This document shows positions 27,187-34,309 of a DNA stretch of 64,000 bases, piece after piece; position 1 is the stretch's first letter, and every line of letters begins with the position of its first letter. Position numbers and translations under genes: made by a program. Under the pieces are notes generated by a model. That model saw only the letters and a program-made list of their open reading frames with translations. It had not been told where the DNA came from and did not search any database. Origin of the DNA: Carboxylicivirga longa (GTDB lineage Bacteria > Bacteroidota > Bacteroidia > Bacteroidales > Marinilabiliaceae); contig NZ_JBNGOZ010000003.1 in the NCBI RefSeq assembly GCF_050589825.1, forward strand, positions 186,001-250,000, in the 5' to 3' direction.

Positions 27187-28269
27187 ATGAGACGAATCGA
27201 CGAAACAACCCCCTGCACAGCGGATGCACAAAGGATCGATGTAAAATTCCAATCCCCTGGTGTACAGATTTCGCGTTACAAGCTGATCTTGCGATATTTT
27301 ATTTTTGCCTTGCTTTTGGTGGTGCTTAGCGCCTGTGAGACTAAACCCAAGGTCGGTTTTCTGATGGACAGCCTGGATATAGAGCGCTGGAACAAAGACA
27401 AAGCCCTATTTGAGCAAAAGGTGGATGAGCTGGGCGGCATTCCCCTGGTGGAAGTTGCCGGTTCGAATGCCGATAAGCAGCTTGAGCAGGCCCGAAAACT
27501 CCTGGAAGATGGGGTGGATGTATTGGTGGTGGTACCCGTGGATCTTGAAAGAGCCGGTGAGATTGTTAAGCTGGCTCATCAACATTATGTACCGGTAATA
27601 TCTTACGACCGCCTGATAAAAAACTGTAATCTTGATTATTATGTCTCTACCGATAACATCAATATCGGTGAGCTGCAAGCCAACTATCTAACGAAGATCA
27701 GTCCCCAGGGTAATTATGTACTTATTAGTGGCCCCACTTCCGACTACAACGCTTACCTGCTGCGCCTGGGTTGGATGAATGTGTTGCAACCCCTTATTGA
27801 CAGAGGAGACATTCAGGTAGTGGTGGATGAGTTTAGTAATTACTGGCTGCCCGATGAAGCCTATCGCATCCTCAGCACTTATCTGGGGGCCAACAATTCG
27901 GTGGATGCGATTATCTGTGGTAATGATGCGCTGGCCTCGGGCGCCATTGAAGCCCTCAAGGAGCATAACAAGGCCGGCAAGGTGCTGTTGGCAGGTCAGG
28001 ATGCTGATATACAAGCAGTACGTAACATTGTAGCGGGTAACCAAACTATCACCATCTATAAGCCCATTGAATCGCTTGCCCTAGCCGCTGCCAATGCCGC
28101 CATTAAAATTGCCGATGGGGAAGCGCCATCCAATATGGATATCACTGTAAACAACGGCAAACGCCTGGTGCCGGCCATACTATTACAGGCCAGTGTGGTG
28201 AACAGCCAGAATATCAAGATGACTGTCATTCAGGAAGGTTATCTTGGTGAACAGGATATCTTTGATTAA
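27187..28269 (+). CDS. Orphan sugar-binding lipoprotein (XylF/RbsB-type, PBP family 1)
   Basis: This is a periplasmic binding protein of the ribose/xylose type anchored as a lipoprotein. The start at 27187 leaves an unusually long hydrophilic stretch of about 30 residues before the hydrophobic core FIFALLLVVLSAC, whose last cysteine is the lipid site. A later non-ATG start is therefore possible. The mature part has KVGFLMDSLDIERWNKDKAL, DVLVVVPVDLERAGEIV, ISYDRLIKNCNLDYYVSTDN and AIICGNDALASGAIEAL, close to the D-xylose binding subfamily. No ABC permease, ATPase or sugar-catabolic gene is near. It may feed a distant transporter or act as a sensor lipoprotein. Confidence 0.86.
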   Translation: MRRIDETTPCTADAQRIDVKFQSPGVQISRYKLILRYFIFALLLVVLSACETKPKVGFLMDSLDIERWNKDKALFEQKVDELGGIPLVEVAGSNADKQLEQARKLLEDGVDVLVVVPVDLERAGEIVKLAHQHYVPVISYDRLIKNCNLDYYVSTDNINIGELQANYLTKISPQGNYVLISGPTSDYNAYLLRLGWMNVLQPLIDRGDIQVVVDEFSNYWLPDEAYRILSTYLGANNSVDAIICGNDALASGAIEALKEHNKAGKVLLAGQDADIQAVRNIVAGNQTITIYKPIESLALAAANAAIKIADGEAPSNMDITVNNGKRLVPAILLQASVVNSQNIKMTVIQEGYLGEQDIFD

Positions 28270-28273
28270 AATA

Positions 28274-28642
28274 TTAATATTTCCCCTTTGCAAGTAAGCC
28301 ATTTATCCCACCAGGTAGGTGGCTTTTTTGTTGAATCCGTTGTGTCATTAGCCACAAGGGCTGCGGAAGGCTTCGAGCAAAACGAATTAATGCAGCACAA
28401 GATTCACTGATAATCGGGCTGAAAAAAGTGACCAAGCCAATGCCACTGAAGTGAATTGGCTGTGCCAGACGTTTGTGCATTATTGTTAGATGCTTTGTTA
28501 AAGAGACGATAACTTTTTTTTCCAAAACAGTCTCGGTTGTCTGCCCTTCCTCAAGATGGGTGACATGATAAGCCGGATCGAAGAAAAGGTACATAAACCA
28601 TTCAGCCAGCACATCCAGAAAACGATAATAGTCATTTGCCAT
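28274..28642 (-). CDS. Possible hypothetical protein, 122 residues
   Basis: I do not recognise this frame. Its N-terminal half (MANDYYRFLDVLAEWFMYLF, then an acidic stretch HLEEGQTTETVLEKK) looks like real protein. Its last 20 codons run antisense through the terminator of the gene at 27187, which is unusual. A CTTAAG site sits directly next to its start (28645-28650), and more copies lie between it and the divergent gene at 28850. It may be a small gene with a damaged 3' end, or a chance frame. Confidence 0.35.
   Translation of the reverse strand: MANDYYRFLDVLAEWFMYLFFDPAYHVTHLEEGQTTETVLEKKVIVSLTKHLTIMHKRLAQPIHFSGIGLVTFFSPIISESCAALIRFARSLPQPLWLMTQRIQQKSHLPGGINGLLAKGKY
28308..28329 (+). terminator. 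Terminator of the sugar-binding lipoprotein gene
   Basis: CCACC-aggta-GGTGG followed by C and six T lies about 40 bp past the stop codon at 28269. Confidence 0.7.
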
Positions 28643-28644
28643 AG

Positions 28645-28850
28645 CTTAAGTTTTTCAGTGTTCGCCATTTAGCTAATTGTTCTCTCTTGGGTAGGAGAAC
28701 AAAAAGAATTTATGCAAATATCTGTTCATTTTCAATTGCTTAGTAACTTATTAAGTAGTATTTTCGCCTTGCTTAAGTATAAGTTTTGCATAATTAACTT
28801 AAGCATCTGCTTAAGTTATTACTTAATTTTTGTAGATTTGCTTAATTAAG
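28645..28850. promoter_or_regulatory. Cluster of CTTAAG palindromes
   Basis: Copies of CTTAAG lie at 28645-28650, 28772-28777, 28798-28803 and 28810-28815. Two relatives are ACTTATTAAGT at 28746-28756 and the ten-base palindrome CTTAATTAAG at 28841-28850, which touches the start codon of the gene at 28850. This density is far above chance and suggests an operator array. Confidence 0.55.
28833..28840 (+). promoter_or_regulatory. Promoter -7 element close to the start codon of the gene at 28850
   Basis: TAGATTTG matches the Bacteroidota -7 consensus TAnnTTTG and ends nine bases before the GTG at 28850. The -33 region reads CTTAAG instead of TTG. Transcription would begin at or just before the start codon, so the mRNA may be leaderless. 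Confidence 0.5.
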
Positions 28851-30016
28851 TGACCAACATGAATAGCCCCTTGAAAATAGCGTCTCACAATCATCCCGCT
28901 GCTTTTTTATTAGAGCAGTGGCAGCTATTTTTGAATGGACTTGACCGGGTTATCCTATTTTACAGAATAAACAATGTTGAGCCCGGTTATGAAGCCATGG
29001 AATGGAACCGTCAGCTGCAGCAGGCCATGGTGCCCATGACTGTGGGTGAAGAACTTGCTGCCCGGCTCGATGAGATCATTGCCGAGCGCAAGCCACACCA
29101 GTGGTTACGTCCTGAGCACCTTCCGTTTGTGCAGCAAGCCACCCTTAGCATTGCCCAACTCGATCTCTTTTCTGAGTCACAATACCTTGTGCTACTGGTA
29201 AAGAGTCAGGTTAGCCACCTGGCCATCTTGTCCTATTTATTTTTTCGCAATGACTGCAGCAACTTTGGCATTAGTGACGGACGCAGTCAACTCGAAACCA
29301 GCCACAAAGCCATTATCGGAAAAATGGCCAGTCAGTTTGCCAGCATCAGTCTTAATACTTTTGAGCGCAATACTACCGCTGAAAAAACCTTTCGGGAACA
29401 AACCCGTGAATTATTGAGCGCCAGACAGATGGTAACACAGAACTCACAAAACGAGTTCACAGATTGGAAAAGCCAATGGTTAGACTCATACTTGAATAAA
29501 CAAAGCGAAAGAGACGGTGTTAATTATGTTATATCTAAAAACACCCAAGCGAAAATACTGAATTCACCCGGCAGCTACCGGCAAATTGAGCAAGCCCTTG
29601 ATAAAGCAGTAGATTACATCTGTAAACTATTCCCGGCTACCCCGGGTGATACCATTTCACTCGATGAAGCCTATTTAATATTACCCAGCGATACAAGCCA
29701 GTCATCAGACCACACGACAGCAAATCAGCAGCCGCAGACACGTCAAAGCAAGACCATGCAACTGCTGGACCGTTTGGAGAATGCTGCCAATGCCCTACAG
29801 CAGAGGGGGCAAGCCATAACCAGTGCCGATGTGGGGGCCGCCATGGCCAAACCCATCAGTGCACCGGCTATATCTGATGCCTTGCGCAAGAATAAAATAC
29901 GCATCCTACAATTGCTGGAGCAATACCCACAGCGCTGGACTACCATTCGCCAGAGTTTTAAGCCCATCATCAACCTGAGTGTTAAAAGGGACGACTATCT
30001 GAGTGCCAGTGGGTAG
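28850..30016 (+). CDS. Uncharacterised protein with putative C-terminal DNA-binding segment
   Basis: I do not recognise this 388-residue protein. The start is GTG at 28850 or the ATG at 28859, which gives MNSPLKIASHN. The first 200 residues are mostly helical without membrane segments. The middle (about 200-290) is polar and Gln/Ser-rich. The last 80 residues (LLDRLENAANALQQRGQAIT, then DVGAAMAKPISAPAISDALR and KNKIRILQLLEQYPQRW) look like a helix-turn-helix or winged-helix unit. The CTTAAG array just upstream could be its own operator. The gene is alone on its strand and converges on pyrD. Function is unknown; a regulator is my best inference. Confidence 0.7.
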   Translation: MTNMNSPLKIASHNHPAAFLLEQWQLFLNGLDRVILFYRINNVEPGYEAMEWNRQLQQAMVPMTVGEELAARLDEIIAERKPHQWLRPEHLPFVQQATLSIAQLDLFSESQYLVLLVKSQVSHLAILSYLFFRNDCSNFGISDGRSQLETSHKAIIGKMASQFASISLNTFERNTTAEKTFREQTRELLSARQMVTQNSQNEFTDWKSQWLDSYLNKQSERDGVNYVISKNTQAKILNSPGSYRQIEQALDKAVDYICKLFPATPGDTISLDEAYLILPSDTSQSSDHTTANQQPQTRQSKTMQLLDRLENAANALQQRGQAITSADVGAAMAKPISAPAISDALRKNKIRILQLLEQYPQRWTTIRQSFKPIINLSVKRDDYLSASG

Positions 30017-30190
30017 AATCCCTACACTATCCCCTTTGTTAAGGCTTTTAAGTAGACGAATGCATATAATTGAGCTCGCTATAGGCATATAGTGAAGTCA
30101 GAACAGTATCCAAACATTTTTCAGGCCGCCTAACCACTCTATCCTAGGAGATGGGCATATGCTCTGCCTTTCAGCAGTAAATTCTGCTAG

Positions 30191-30338
30191 ATTACAATTG
30201 TCAAATAGTGATGAGTACAAATGTGAAATCCCAAAGCGCATAGGCACACTACATGTGTAAATTGATGCAAATTTCATTATTTACATATGTCGCAAACAGA
30301 TTTCTAGAGATGCTACGTAGCGATATTACAAATGTAAC
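30191..30338. promoter_or_regulatory. Five TTTACA-n2-TGTAAA-like sites in a convergent intergenic region
   Basis: Sites matching the 14-bp palindrome TTTACAnnTGTAAA at 9 or 10 of 12 fixed positions lie at 30191-30204, 30214-30227, 30248-30261, 30280-30293 and 30325-30338. The surrounding 385-bp gap (30017-30401) holds no gene. The flanking genes converge, so these sites cannot be ordinary promoter operators. Confidence 0.5.
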
Positions 30339-30351
30339 TCACAAAAAAAAG

Positions 30352-30367
30352 CCCGCCTTAAGGCGAG
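30352..30367 (-). terminator. Terminator of pyrD
   Basis: A CGCCTT/AAGGCG stem extended by GC pairs is followed on the minus strand by eight T. It lies about 35 bp past the pyrD stop codon. Confidence 0.8.
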
Positions 30368-30401
30368 CCATTTCTATCATTACAAGTAAGTAAGCGCTAA
30401 G

Positions 30402-31313
30402 TTATAATTCTAAAGCCCCCACCAAGTCCGTAATCTTTTCCACGCCCTGCTCAGCGCAGTAGTTTTCCAAACCGTCCACAATCTTTGCGGTCACACAGGG
30501 ATCAATAAAGTTAGCCGTACCCACCTGAATGGCCGAAGCACCCGCCAGCATAAACTCAATGGCATCAGTGGCTGTCATAATACCACCCATGCCTACTACC
30601 GGCACCTTCACAGCCTGGGCTACCTGCCACACCATGCGCAAGGCCACAGGCTTCACGGCAGCTCCGGATAAACCCCCGGTAACCGTTGATAATAAAGGGC
30701 GCCGTGATTTCGCATCAATGGCCATGCCCAGCAAGGTATTAATCAGGGAAATAGAGTCGGCACCCGCCCCTTCAACAGCCGCGCCAATCTCGGCGATATT
30801 AGTAACATTGGGCGATAACTTCACCATCAGATGCTTCTTATACACCTTACGCACCGCCTCCACAACAGCCATGGCAGAAGGGCAGCTGGTACCAAAGGCC
30901 ATGCCCCCTTCTTTCACGTTAGGGCATGAGATGTTCAGCTCAATGCCGGGTATCTTGTCCAGTTCATTAACTACCTCAGCCGTCTGCACATAGTCCTCAA
31001 TGGTAGAGCCCGACACATTAACCAGCATATTGGTCTGATAATCTTTGATGCGCGGATAAATATGCTCGGCAAAATACCGTACCCCTTTATTTTGCAGTCC
31101 CACTGCATTAAGCATCCCCCGCGGCGTCTCAGCCATGCGCGGGTAGGCATTGCCCTCGCGGTGTTCCAGGGTGGTTCCCTTCACCAGCACGCCCCCCAGG
31201 CGGCTGATATCAAAAAAATCCATAAACTCCTCGCCGTAGCCAAAAGTACCCGAGGCCGTCATCACCGGATTCTTCAGCTGCAATCCGTTTAAATCTATTG
31301 TTAAGTCTACCAT
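30402..31313 (-). CDS. pyrD: Dihydroorotate dehydrogenase B, catalytic subunit
   Basis: PyrD (class 1B) oxidises dihydroorotate to orotate using FMN, passing electrons to PyrK and on to NAD. The 303-residue protein has VMTASGTFGYGEEFMDFFD, VNVSGSTIEDYVQTAEV, ELNISCPNVKEGGMAFGTS with the catalytic cysteine typical of class 1, MVKLSPNVTNI and VVGMGGIMTATDAIEFMLAG. The start overlaps the pyrK stop region by seven bases, so the two are co-translated. A terminator follows. The partner subunit next door fixes the 1B assignment. Confidence 0.96.
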   Translation of the reverse strand: MVDLTIDLNGLQLKNPVMTASGTFGYGEEFMDFFDISRLGGVLVKGTTLEHREGNAYPRMAETPRGMLNAVGLQNKGVRYFAEHIYPRIKDYQTNMLVNVSGSTIEDYVQTAEVVNELDKIPGIELNISCPNVKEGGMAFGTSCPSAMAVVEAVRKVYKKHLMVKLSPNVTNIAEIGAAVEGAGADSISLINTLLGMAIDAKSRRPLLSTVTGGLSGAAVKPVALRMVWQVAQAVKVPVVGMGGIMTATDAIEFMLAGASAIQVGTANFIDPCVTAKIVDGLENYCAEQGVEKITDLVGALEL

Positions 31314-32077
31314 TTTAAATAAGTTGAATCAAAAACGGGTCCATCAGTACAAGTGCATTTGTGTCCGTCCCGGGTATCAGCCACACAACATAAACAAGCT
31401 CCAAAGCCACAGGCCATCTGGTTTTCGAGCGATACCTGACAGGCAATGCCATGCTTGGCAGCATATTTGGCCAACACTTTCATCATGGGCTCAGGACCAC
31501 AGGTATATATCTGATCAATCTCCGGTGTATCAGTTCGCATCACAGGGTGATGAATAACAAAACCTTTGGTGCCCTCCGAGCCATCCTCGGTAGTAGTGAA
31601 CACCTCGCCCAGACTGCGAAAGGCCTCCATTGCGATCAATCCATCTTTACTACGGGCTCCCAATAAAAAACGAGGCGCAATGCCTTGTTCCTTCAGGTAC
31701 CTACCCAATAATAAGAGGGGCGCAATACCACAGCCGCCACCTACCAGCAGCACACGCTTGCCCTTCGGCAAGGAAAAGGAGTTACCCAGAGGATATACCA
31801 GGTTACAGGTATCACCCGCCTGCAGCTGGCCCATCCGGCGCGTTCCTTCGCCCACCTCCTGCACCAGCAACTTCATAGTATTGGTCTTTTCATCCACATC
31901 GTGAATAGAAATAGGACGTCGCAGAAAGGTATGTGGTGCATTATCCACCCGCACCTCCACAAACTGACCGGGCAACATCGCCGGTAAACGCCCCGGGTGT
32001 TGCAGGGTAAGAATGACATACTCGTGGTTTAAGCGTTCGTTATGAACGACCTTAAAATCGTCGATGTATTTCTTCAT
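31307..32077 (-). CDS. pyrK: Dihydroorotate dehydrogenase B, electron transfer subunit
   Basis: PyrK carries FAD and a [2Fe-2S] cluster and links PyrD to NAD+. I chose the ATG at 32077 (MKKYIDDFKVVHNERLN), which gives 256 residues; an ATG at 32092 adds five. The FAD-binding segment is FLRRPISIHDV, the NAD-binding segment is VLLVGGGCGIAPLLLLG, and the iron-sulfur ligands are in MACGFGACLCCVADTRDGHK followed by a fourth cysteine. A perfect TTTACA-ct-TGTAAA palindrome lies 43-56 bases upstream of the start, where it could block RNA polymerase. Confidence 0.95.
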   Translation of the reverse strand: MKKYIDDFKVVHNERLNHEYVILTLQHPGRLPAMLPGQFVEVRVDNAPHTFLRRPISIHDVDEKTNTMKLLVQEVGEGTRRMGQLQAGDTCNLVYPLGNSFSLPKGKRVLLVGGGCGIAPLLLLGRYLKEQGIAPRFLLGARSKDGLIAMEAFRSLGEVFTTTEDGSEGTKGFVIHHPVMRTDTPEIDQIYTCGPEPMMKVLAKYAAKHGIACQVSLENQMACGFGACLCCVADTRDGHKCTCTDGPVFDSTYLKW

Positions 32078-32119
32078 GTAGCTTATAAACAATTAATTGT
32101 GAATAGTCACAAACCGCGA

Positions 32120-32133
32120 TTTACACTTGTAAA
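32120..32133. promoter_or_regulatory. Perfect TTTACA-n2-TGTAAA palindrome upstream of pyrK
   Basis: TTTACACTTGTAAA matches all 12 symmetric positions of the site family found around the XRE regulator gene. It lies about 45 bp upstream of the pyrK start and 117 bp downstream of the XRE gene. Confidence 0.6.
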
Positions 32134-32250
32134 CGGCTTAAAATTGCACAAAGATACCAAAACAAATTAAGAAATAGCGCCTATTGCCCCTTTGATTTTA
32201 ACGACAGAAGAAGCAAACCGCGCCTTAAAAATACAACTCAGGGGCTAAGC

Positions 32251-32706
32251 TCATGGTGTCTCCGGACGGAATTCAGAAAAGCTTCGGTCATCATAAAACA
32301 CAATAATGCGCTCAATGCGTTTACCTTCTGCCTTTGGCAAGGGAGGTAGAACCGGCTGCTGCGGCTTAGACAGGGTCTCATAAACCGGTTCAGGCTCTTC
32401 TTTCAGTGCTTTTTTGGGCATTTTAAAGCTGGTAGCGGGACGTTCCTGCTCCATGGATAAATGCAACTGACGATCCTTTACAGCGGCCGCCGCTTCAGCA
32501 CGCAACATCTCACCCTGCCCCGTAATCAACCAATCGCCACTGATATGTGGAAAACGAGCCATTAATTTGGACAGAAAATCCACACTGGGCTTATTGCGAC
32601 CTGCTAAAATATGCGATACGCCTGAACGCTGCACACCTATGGCATCAGCAAACTGTGAAGGCGTCATCCCCTCGTGTTTTAATAGCGCTTGAATACGTGA
32701 TTTCAT
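32251..32706 (-). CDS. XRE-family helix-turn-helix regulator
   Basis: This 151-residue protein has an N-terminal HTH of the Cro/CI type at about residues 8-60 (GMTPSQFADAIGVQRSGVSH, then ILAGRNKPSVDFLSKLMARF). A Pro/Lys/Glu-rich linker follows, and a short conserved-looking tail (RIERIIVFYDDRSFSEFRPE) ends the protein. Effector-binding or peptidase domains are absent. The start codon is preceded by a TTTACA-tc-TTTAAA half-palindrome at 32710-32723, and related sites flank it on both sides, so it may bind them and regulate itself and pyrKD. That link is inferred from position only. Confidence 0.85.
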   Translation of the reverse strand: MKSRIQALLKHEGMTPSQFADAIGVQRSGVSHILAGRNKPSVDFLSKLMARFPHISGDWLITGQGEMLRAEAAAAVKDRQLHLSMEQERPATSFKMPKKALKEEPEPVYETLSKPQQPVLPPLPKAEGKRIERIIVFYDDRSFSEFRPETP

Positions 32707-33744
32707 CTGTTTACATCTTTAAATCAGTTGTTTTAGGCTAAGTAAAGAAAACTCCCCGTCAAACAATACACTTGTAAACTTAACACTCACTACAAATGTA
32801 TTTAATAAATCAAATTTTCCTTCCGTCTTCCTTCACTTCCTTGCGGTACAAATGTAAACAAACTTTTTATAGTAACAAATGTATCGGCTGAAAATATCGG
32901 ATATAAACACCAAGCCACTTCCTCAAGGTCAACATGCACCTATTCACCATCCACTATGCATTGGGCCCCATAAAGCACTACTCGTAATGAGTCTTTATAA
33001 GCAACTGCCGCGCAATACGGTAGGCATATTACAAGACTAAACACTCCAGAGCTTAATTAGGGTTTAGAGGACTATGGGGGTACTGTGACCGCATCTGTAA
33101 ACAGCTGATAAGCATAGCTTTAATAATTATTGCATTTTTACTTGAAGTAAATCTAGTTAAATACTGGTATACAAGCATATATAACTGCATAGTACTTGTT
33201 TTTTGACCACTATGTATAATTATACGCTCTAATCCTGTGTGTGATTGATATTAAACTTTATATAAAAGCTTTAACGTGCTGGTTTAATGGTGTATATGCA
33301 GTGGAACACTTGCTAATGCATAAGTTCTGGGCGTATTTACCTTTGTCAACTAACAAGGCAAGTAATTTGGATCGAATGGTTAATTCTCGATGTAATATTG
33401 TAAACAAAAAATAGAGGTGTTATGATTATGTTATTGTTTACAACTGTAAATGTGGCATTGGTCCCCTTTTTTCTTTTCCTAATGTAGAAATGTAAATCTG
33501 CATGTTCGATTACATCTGTCACCAACTACCCTACCCTTTCTAAAATTTACAAATGTTCAAACTTCTATAGCTAGCAGCTATATATTATCAATAGCGCAGT
33601 AAAAAGCAGGGCTATCCCTTGAGCATACCTGTGATTTAGAAATTTGTCCCTCTGCTGAAGGTAATTGCCGACTTTGCTCAGAATATACCTAATATCATGC
33701 CTTTTTTTCTAGCGTATCCTCAGGGACTTAATTATTGTTAATAA
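32707..33744. other. 1.0 kb gene-free region with TTTACA-n2-TGTAAA sites
   Basis: No credible reading frame occurs here. Palindromic sites lie at 32710-32723, 32765-32778, 32789-32802, 32845-32858, 32872-32885, 33437-33450 (perfect: TTTACAACTGTAAA), 33483-33496, 33509-33522 and 33546-33559, with half sites at 33096 and 33399. The rest is AT-rich with no visible RNA fold. It may contain a small RNA, a decayed gene or a protein-binding region. Confidence 0.5.
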
Positions 33745-33776
33745 AAAAAAGGATGACCCCAAGGCCATCCTTTTTT
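33745..33776 (-). terminator. Terminator of the flavodoxin operon
   Basis: A stem built on AAAAAGGATG / CATCCTTTTT with a GC-rich interior is followed by T-runs on either strand. It lies about 20 bp past the flavodoxin stop codon. Confidence 0.82.
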
Positions 33777-33793
33777 ATCATGCATCTTTAAAA

Positions 33794-34297
33794 TTATTTA
33801 AAAACCTTCTTCAGGCCGGTTACCCATTGCTCGATGCGTTCATTGCTCAGCGCTGCCTGATTTTCGATATCCAGTGCCAGGCCCACAAACTCATCACCAC
33901 GCTGTGCCTTACTTCCTTCAAAGTGATAACCCTCAGTGGAAGTAAAACCTACTATTTTTCCACCATGCTCCTCCAGGAACTCAGCCATCAGCCCCAGGCC
34001 ATCCACAAAATTCTCGGGATAGCCCTTCTGATCGCCCCCACCAAAAAGGGCAAACTGTTTTCCACTCAGATCCTCATCTTCAATGGAAGGCAGGAACTCG
34101 TCCCAGTAGGAAGGCAGCTCTCCGTCGAACCAGGTGGGTACTGCCAGAATATAATTGCTATACTTCATAAAATCCTTGCCGGTAGCAACATCCACATCCA
34201 CCGACTCCACCTGGTCGCCCAGCCCCTTAGCAATTTTCTTCACCTGCTGAGCTGTTTTCACCGAGCGGAAACTATAAAAAATACCTATTTTCTTCAT
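33794..34297 (-). CDS. fldA: Flavodoxin with an atypical phosphate-binding loop
   Basis: This 167-residue protein is a long-chain flavodoxin, an FMN-carrying electron shuttle. The 60s and 90s loops and the long-chain insert are canonical: VPTWFDGELPSYWDEFLP, ALFGGGDQKGYPENFVDG, STEGYHFEGSKAQRGDEFVG and LALDIENQ. The N-terminal P-loop is odd: FYSFRSVKTAQQ stands where flavodoxins usually have a T-x-T-G-x-T motif. FMN binding may therefore be altered, or this may be a lineage variant. The gene follows the E1 gene by 12 bp and probably shares its transcript, which hints at a redox link to 2-oxoacid oxidation. Confidence 0.9.
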   Translation of the reverse strand: MKKIGIFYSFRSVKTAQQVKKIAKGLGDQVESVDVDVATGKDFMKYSNYILAVPTWFDGELPSYWDEFLPSIEDEDLSGKQFALFGGGDQKGYPENFVDGLGLMAEFLEEHGGKIVGFTSTEGYHFEGSKAQRGDEFVGLALDIENQAALSNERIEQWVTGLKKVFK

Positions 34298-34309
34298 GAT
34301 TCCTTTTTT

